NCBI RefSeq assembly: GCF_020037025.1
Contig: NZ_JAIQLH010000125.1
Location: 1 to 41,451, forward strand
DNA from: Streptomyces huiliensis
GTDB lineage: Bacteria; Actinomycetota; Actinomycetes; Streptomycetales; Streptomycetaceae
Direction of reading: 5' to 3'
Length of the DNA stretch: 41,451 bases
Numbering within the stretch: the first letter of the stretch is position 1; the number at the start of each line of letters is the position of its first letter. The notes beneath the pieces are model-generated. The model worked only from the letters and a program-made list of their open reading frames with translations. It made no database searches and had not been told where the DNA came from. The position numbers were made by a program, and so were the translations under genes. This document shows, one piece after another, positions 34,439 through 41,451 of the stretch.

Positions 34439-36438
34439 ATGATCGGTCGCATTCCCGTCCTGGACCTCGCCCCGCTCGTGGACTGCGGCCGCAGACCCGC
34501 GAAGGCAGTGGTCGGCGAGTCCTTCGAGGTCACCGCCACGGTATTCCGCGAAGGCCATGACGCGGTGGGCGCCAACGTGGTACTGCGGGACGCGGCCGGG
34601 CGGTCGGGGCCGTGGACGCCGATGCGGGAGCTGGCCCCGGGCACCGACCGGTGGGGCGCCGAGGTCACCCCGGACGCGGAGGGCCGCTGGACGTACGCGG
34701 TCGAGGCGTGGAGCGACCCGGTGGCCACCTGGCGGCACGCGGCCCGGATCAAGGTCCCGGCGGGCATCGACACCGAGCTGGTGCTGGAGGAGGGCGCCCG
34801 GCTGTACGAGCGGGCGGCCGGCGGGGTGCCCAAGAGCGAGGGCCGGGAGGCGGTGCTCGGCGCGGTCGACGCGCTGCGCGACACCACCCGTCCGGTGGCC
34901 GACCGGCTCGCCGCCGCGCTGGCCCCGGCCGTCTCGGCCGCCCTGGCCGCGCACCCGCTGCGCGAACTGGTCACCGCCACCCGCCCGCTGCCGCTGCTGG
35001 TGGAGCGGGAACGGGCGCTGTACGGCTCGTGGTACGAGCTGTTCCCGCGCTCGGAGGGCGCGGTGGTGACGGCCTCGGGCCCGGCGGTGAGCGGTACGTT
35101 CCGGACGGCGGCCAGGCGGCTGCCGGCCGTGGCGGCGATGGGCTTCGACGTCGTCTACCTGCCCCCGATCCACCCCATCGGCACCTCGTTCCGCAAGGGC
35201 CCCAACAACGCGCTGAGCGCGGGCCCGCACGACGTGGGCAGCCCCTGGGCGATCGGCTCGGCCGACGGCGGCCACGACGCGATCCACCCGGACCTCGGCA
35301 TCTTCGAGGACTTCGACCACTTCGTGGCCCGGGCGCGCGAGCTGCGGATGGAGGTGGCGCTGGACTTCGCCCTCCAGTGCTCCCCCGACCACCCCTGGGT
35401 GGAGAAGCACCCGGAGTGGTTCCACCACCGCGCGGACGGCTCGATCGCGTACGCCGAGAACCCGCCGAAGAAGTACCAGGACATCTACCCGCTGGCGTTC
35501 GACGCGGACTTCGACGGGCTGGTGCGGGAGACGCTGCGGCTGCTGCGGTTCTGGATGGACCGCGGGGTGCGGATCTTCCGGGTGGACAACCCGCACACCA
35601 AGCCGGTGGCGTTCTGGGAGAAGGTCATCGCGGACGTCGGCCGTACCGATCCCGATGTGATCTTCCTGGCCGAGGCGTTCACCCGGCCCGCGATGATGCG
35701 CACCCTCGCGGCGGTCGGCTTCCAGCAGTCGTACACCTACTTCACCTGGCGCAACTCCAAGCAGGAGCTCACCGATTACCTCACCGAGCTCTCGCGCGAC
35801 TCGGCCGCCGTGATGCGCCCCAACCTCTTCGTCAACACCCCTGACATCCTGCACGCCTACCTCCAGGAGGGCGGCCGGGCGGCCTTCGAGATCCGGGCCG
35901 TGCTCGCCGCCACCCTCTCCCCGTCCTGGGGCGTCTACGCCGGCTACGAGCTGTGCGAGCGCGTTCCGGCCAAGCCCGGCAGCGAGGAGTACCTGGACTC
36001 GGAGAAATACCAACTGCGGCCGCGCGACTGGGAGTCGGCCGAGCGCGCAGGGCGCAGCCTGGCTCCCCTGATCACCGTGCTCAACCGGCTGCGGCGGCGG
36101 CACCCGGCTCTGCGACGCCTGCGCAACCTCCGCTTCCACCACGTCGACAACGACGCCGTCATCGCCTACTCCAAGCGCCGCGGCGGCCCGGGCGGAGACT
36201 GCGTGGTGACGGTCGTCAACCTCGACCCCCACCACACCCAGGAGGCCACGGTCTCGTTGGACATGCCGGAGCTCGGCCTCGACTGGCACGAGACCTTCCC
36301 GGTGCGCGACGAGCTCACCGGCGAGACCTACCACTGGGGCAGGGACAACTATGTGCGCCTTGAGCCGGGCCGTTCGATCGCGCCCGCGCACGTGTTCTCG
36401 CTGCGACCGTCCTCACCGATCGGAGGGTCACCCACACC

Positions 36439-36442
<4 letters not shown>
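34439..36442 (+). CDS. glgE: Maltose-1-phosphate maltosyltransferase GlgE
   Basis: This 667-residue GH13 enzyme transfers maltosyl units from alpha-maltose 1-phosphate to growing alpha-1,4-glucan. It has the GlgE N-terminal domain (IPVLDLAPLVDCGRRPAKAVVGESFEV), helical insert and catalytic barrel. Catalytic residues fit the characterised Streptomyces enzyme: Asp383 (IFRVDNPHTKP), Glu412 (FLAEAFTRP, the same 29-residue spacing) and the later Asp in FVNTPDI. The phosphate-binding block KKYQDIYPL is present. ATG 34439 has AGGTG just upstream. It overlaps treS by 4 nt. Confidence 0.97.
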
Positions 36443-38172
<1,730 letters not shown>

Positions 38173-38322
38173 CGGGCGGGCGGGGCGCGGCGGGTTCCAG
38201 GACCGGCCGCACCCGGTTTTCCCGGCCCCGCCCCGGGCACCCGCACCACTACGCACGGACCGGCCCGGATCACTGGCTCCGGCACGGCGCGCGCTGGCCG
38301 TACGGACGATCCTGGCCGGACA

Positions 38323-38344
38323 CTCCCGCCGCCTTCGGCGGGAG
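38323..38344 (+). terminator. Hairpin between treS and the maltokinase gene
   Basis: CTCCCGCCG (38323-38331) pairs with CGGCGGGAG (38336-38344) with a CCTT tetraloop. It lies in a 259-bp gap and suggests the maltokinase gene can be expressed apart from glgE-treS. Confidence 0.65.
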
Positions 38345-38431
38345 GGCCCCGACGCACCGCACACTGGCCACAGCCGCAATCCGGGACACCGTGCCCCATC
38401 GTCGTGTGCCCCGGGGAAAGGACGCGACGCC

Positions 38432-39919
38432 ATGTCGGACGCTGTACCGCTCCGCCGGGAGACCGCCCCGGGGGCGGCGAGCCCCGGGCCCGCACCGTCC
38501 GGCGTCGCCGCCGCGCCGCCGCCCCTTCCCCTTGATACGCCCGACCGCGCCGAGACGCTGCTGTCCTCGCTGGCCCTGCCGCTCGTCCGGTGGCTGCCGC
38601 AGCAGCGCTGGTTCGCCGGCAAGGGCAGCCCGGTCACCGGGCTCACTCCGGTCACGGCCGTCGACCTGCTGCCCGTGCGCCCCACCGGCACCGCGCCCGG
38701 TCTGATCCACCTCCTCGTCCGCGCCCGGCAGTCCGGGACCGGCTCGGACGACTGCTACCAGCTGCTGCTCGGCGTCCGGCCCGTGCTGCCGCCGCACCTC
38801 GCGCCCGCGCTCGTCGGCCGGCCGGTCGACGGGCCGCTGCGCGGGCTCGCCGTGTACGAGGCGCTGGCCGACCCCCGGCTGACCGGACTGCTGCTGGAGC
38901 GGCTGCGGGTGCCCGGCCGGCTCGGGCCGCTGCGGTTCGCCCGCGAGCCGCACGCCGACCTGTCGGCCGGTCTCGCCCCCCGGCTCCTCGGGGCCGAGCA
39001 GTCCAACTCCTCGGTGGTGTACGGCGACACGTACATCCTCAAGCTCTTCCGCCGCGTGGGCCCCGGCGTCAACCCCGACCTCGAACTCCCCCGGGCCCTC
39101 GCCCGTACCGGCTGCGTCCGGGTCCCCGCGCCCGCCGCCTGGTTCGAGGCGGAACCGCCGGACGCGGCCGAACCGATGACCCTCGGCGTCCTCCAGCCAT
39201 TCCTGCCCGGCTCGGCCGACGGCTGGCGGCTCGCGCTCGACGCGCTGGCCGCCGGGACGGGCTTCACCGACTCCGCCCGCGCCCTCGGGCAGGCCACCGC
39301 CGAGGTGCACCGCGCGCTCGCCGCCGCCCTCCCGACAGTGGACCTGGACGCGGCGCGGCTGGAGCGGATCGCCGCCGCCATGCGCCGCCGGCTCGACGTC
39401 ACCGCCGAGGCCGTCCCGGCGCTCCGCCCGTACCGCGACGCGCTGCGCGCCGCCTACGACGAGCTGACCCGCCCGCCGGGCCCCGGCCGGCCGCGCCACG
39501 CCCAGCGGATCCACGGAGACCTGCACCTCGGGCAGGCGCTGCGGACGGCGGCGGACGGGCGCTGGTCGATCATCGACTTCGAGGGCGAGCCCGCCCGGCC
39601 GCTGGCCGAGCGGCGCCGTCCGCAGCCGGTCGAGCAGGACGTCGCGGGCATGCTCCGGTCCTTCGACTACGCGGCGGCGGTCGGCCGGGCGGCCGGCACC
39701 GACTGGGCGCCGCGGGCCCGCGAGGCGTACTGCGACGGCTACGCCGCCGCCCACCGCGACCCGCGCGAGGACGGCCCGCTGCTGCACGCGCAGGAGACCG
39801 ACAAGGCCGTCTACGAAGTGCTGTACGAGGCCCGGCACCGGCCGGACTGGCTCCCCGTGCCGCTGTCCGCGATCCGCCGGCTCGCCGAGCGGGCGGACGG
39901 CGGCCGGCGGCGGCCCTGA
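38432..39919 (+). CDS. pep2: Maltokinase (Pep2-type, makes maltose 1-phosphate)
   Basis: This 495-residue kinase phosphorylates maltose with ATP to maltose 1-phosphate, the GlgE donor. A Pro/Ala-rich N-terminal tail (about 1-35) precedes an N-lobe (PLVRWLPQQRWFAGKG, EQSNSSVVYGDTYILKLFRR). The C-lobe has the aminoglycoside-kinase-like catalytic loop IHGDLHLGQ with Asp363 and the metal-binding motif IIDFEGEP with Asp382. GGAAAGGA precedes ATG 38432. It lies 259 bp after treS and 41 bp before glgB. Confidence 0.95.
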   Translation: MSDAVPLRRETAPGAASPGPAPSGVAAAPPPLPLDTPDRAETLLSSLALPLVRWLPQQRWFAGKGSPVTGLTPVTAVDLLPVRPTGTAPGLIHLLVRARQSGTGSDDCYQLLLGVRPVLPPHLAPALVGRPVDGPLRGLAVYEALADPRLTGLLLERLRVPGRLGPLRFAREPHADLSAGLAPRLLGAEQSNSSVVYGDTYILKLFRRVGPGVNPDLELPRALARTGCVRVPAPAAWFEAEPPDAAEPMTLGVLQPFLPGSADGWRLALDALAAGTGFTDSARALGQATAEVHRALAAALPTVDLDAARLERIAAAMRRRLDVTAEAVPALRPYRDALRAAYDELTRPPGPGRPRHAQRIHGDLHLGQALRTAADGRWSIIDFEGEPARPLAERRRPQPVEQDVAGMLRSFDYAAAVGRAAGTDWAPRAREAYCDGYAAAHRDPREDGPLLHAQETDKAVYEVLYEARHRPDWLPVPLSAIRRLAERADGGRRRP

Positions 39920-39960
39920 CCGCACCCGCCCCCCTTGATGACTTCCGGGAGGAACACCCC

Positions 39961-41451
39961 GTGACCGCTCGACCGTCGTCCCACGAGCCCCCGAACGGGT
40001 TCGTCCCCGCCACCTTCCTCCCCGGCCGCCGACGCCCCGGCTCCCCGCCCGCGCCGGCCAGCGGACGGGGGGTGCGGCCCGCACCACGCCCGGACGAGGC
40101 CGAGCGCGCACGGCTGCTGAGCGGCGCCCACCACGATCCGCACGCCCTGCTGGGCGCCCACCACGCCCCGGGCGGGGTGGCGTTCCGCACGCTCCGCCCG
40201 TACGCCCGCGCGGTGACGGTGGTGGCGAAGGGGCTGCGGGCGGAGCTGATCCCGGAGGGGGACGGCTTCTTCGGCGGGCTGCTGCCGCTGACCGACATCC
40301 CCGTGTACCGGCTGCACGTGGCGTACGAAGAGAACGGGGTCGACGAGATCGAGATCGACGACCCGTACCGCTTCCTGCCCACCCTCGGCGAGCTGGACCT
40401 GCACCTGATCGGCGAAGGGCGGCACGAGCGGCTGTGGGAGGCGCTCGGCGCACGGCCGATGACGCACCAGGGGGTGGCGGGCACGCGGTTCACGGTGTGG
40501 GCGCCGAACGCCCTCGGGGTGCGGGTGGCGGGCGGCTTCAACCTGTGGGACGCGACGGCCCATCCGATGCGGTCGCTCGGCGCGACGGGTGTGTGGGAGC
40601 TGTTCGTCCCGGGCGTCGGCGAGGGTGAGTTGTACAAGTTCGACATCACCCGGCCGGACGGGACGCACACCTTGCGGGCGGACCCGATGGCGCGTCGTAC
40701 GGAGGCGCCGCCCGCCACCGCGTCGGTCGTGCACGTCTCGCACCACGAGTGGGGCGACGACGCGTGGATGGCGCGGCGCGGCGACCGGCCGGCGCACGCG
40801 GCGCCGTTCTCCGTCTACGAGGTGCACCTGCCGTCCTGGCGGCCGGGGCTGGGCTACCGGGAGCTGGCCGAGCAGCTGTCCGCGTACGTGACGGACCTCG
40901 GCTTCACGCACGTCGAGTTCCTGCCGGTCGCCGAGCATCCGTACGGCGGCTCGTGGGGCTACCAGGTGACCGGTTTCTACGCGCCGACCGCCCGGCTGGG
41001 CACGCCGGACGAGTTCAAGTACCTGGTGGACACCCTGCACCGGGCGGGCGTCGGGGTGCTGGTGGACTGGGTGCCGGCGCACTTCCCGCGGGACGAGTGG
41101 GCGCTGGCGGAGTTCGACGGGCGTCCGCTGTACGAGCCGGCGGACCCGCTGCGGGCGGCCCATCCGGACTGGGGGACGCTGGAGTTCGACTACGGGCGCA
41201 CGGAGGTGCGCAACTTCCTGGTGGCGAACGCGGTGTTCTGGTGCGAGGAGTACCACGTCGACGGGCTGCGGGTGGACGCCGTCGCCTCGATGCTCTACCT
41301 GGACTACTCGCGCGGGCCCGGCCAGTGGACGCCCAACGAACACGGCGGGCGGGAGAACCTGGACGCGGTGGCGTTCCTCCAGGAGATGAACGCCACCGTC
41401 TACCGGCGCTGCCCCGGGGTCGTCACGGTGGCCGAGGAGTCCACCGCCTGG
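39961..41451 (+). CDS. glgB: 1,4-alpha-glucan branching enzyme GlgB, cut by window edge
   Basis: 497 residues are visible of a GH13 enzyme that makes alpha-1,6 branches in glycogen. After a disordered N-terminal tail of about 45 residues come an N1-type domain (DPHALLGAHHAPGG), the CBM48 domain (GTRFTVWAPNALGVRVAGGFN) and the barrel (YEVHLPSWRPG, GYQVTGFYAPTARLGTPDEFKYLVD). The nucleophile is Asp439 (VDGLRVDAVASMLYLDYSR) and the acid/base Glu492 (VAEESTAW), just before the window ends. The last catalytic Asp lies outside. GTG 39961 has GGGAGGA upstream. It is probably co-transcribed with the maltokinase gene. Confidence 0.96.
   Translation, partial: MTARPSSHEPPNGFVPATFLPGRRRPGSPPAPASGRGVRPAPRPDEAERARLLSGAHHDPHALLGAHHAPGGVAFRTLRPYARAVTVVAKGLRAELIPEGDGFFGGLLPLTDIPVYRLHVAYEENGVDEIEIDDPYRFLPTLGELDLHLIGEGRHERLWEALGARPMTHQGVAGTRFTVWAPNALGVRVAGGFNLWDATAHPMRSLGATGVWELFVPGVGEGELYKFDITRPDGTHTLRADPMARRTEAPPATASVVHVSHHEWGDDAWMARRGDRPAHAAPFSVYEVHLPSWRPGLGYRELAEQLSAYVTDLGFTHVEFLPVAEHPYGGSWGYQVTGFYAPTARLGTPDEFKYLVDTLHRAGVGVLVDWVPAHFPRDEWALAEFDGRPLYEPADPLRAAHPDWGTLEFDYGRTEVRNFLVANAVFWCEEYHVDGLRVDAVASMLYLDYSRGPGQWTPNEHGGRENLDAVAFLQEMNATVYRRCPGVVTVAEESTAW

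Noticed and set aside
34379..36391. Long minus-strand ORF of 670 codons opposite glgE
   Set aside because: It is a shadow of glgE caused by GC bias. Its sequence is low in complexity (Gly/Val/Asp/Arg/His) with no family motif.

Overview
The window reads as chromosomal DNA of a Streptomyces or a very close relative. GC content is very high with strong third-position GC bias, GTG starts are common, a tandem glycine riboswitch precedes gcvT, and the glgE/treS/pep2/glgB set is typical of that genus. I see no tRNA, rRNA, CRISPR array, insertion sequence, integrase or attachment site.

Layout. 1-5477: a partial P-loop ATPase gene on the minus strand, a divergent control region, then a glycine-use block (riboswitch, gcvT, gcvH, glyA, sdaA) that takes glycine through serine to pyruvate and ends in a strong hairpin. 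5486-8129: a poorly characterised module with two coupled small minus-strand genes, a divergent HTH regulator with a helical C-terminal region, a small protein with an internal duplication, and a small membrane protein. 8134-12551: an AraC-type regulator, a small ATP-grasp protein, an HxlR regulator divergent from a DHA2-type MFS exporter, and cutA, which overlaps the exporter gene tail to tail. 12616-16054: a small Cys-containing protein behind a DNA-damage-type promoter, an EF-hand protein, a secreted amidase, an RsbW-like ATPase and an enoyl-CoA hydratase. 16137-18819: two tandem lipoprotein-like L,D-transpeptidases. 19037-25218: glgX, then a two-gene heterodimeric ABC exporter behind a second DNA-damage-type promoter. 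25884-30046: two tandem secreted M4 metalloproteases. 30122-41451: alpha-glucan phosphorylase (minus strand), an MmyB-type regulator, then glgE, treS, the maltokinase gene and a truncated glgB.

How the genes work together. The right third encodes the trehalose-to-glycogen (GlgE) route: TreS makes maltose from trehalose, maltokinase makes maltose 1-phosphate, GlgE extends alpha-1,4-glucan and GlgB branches it. GlgP and GlgX degrade the product. The middle of the window is devoted to the cell envelope and secretion (transpeptidases, amidase, exporter, proteases).

The most interesting signals are two copies of the actinobacterial RecA-independent DNA-damage promoter (TTGTCAGTG-N8-TAnnnT), each a few bases from a start codon; the extreme lysine depletion of one transpeptidase paralogue; the small regulator module at 5.5-8.1 kb; and several perfect inverted repeats placed as operators.
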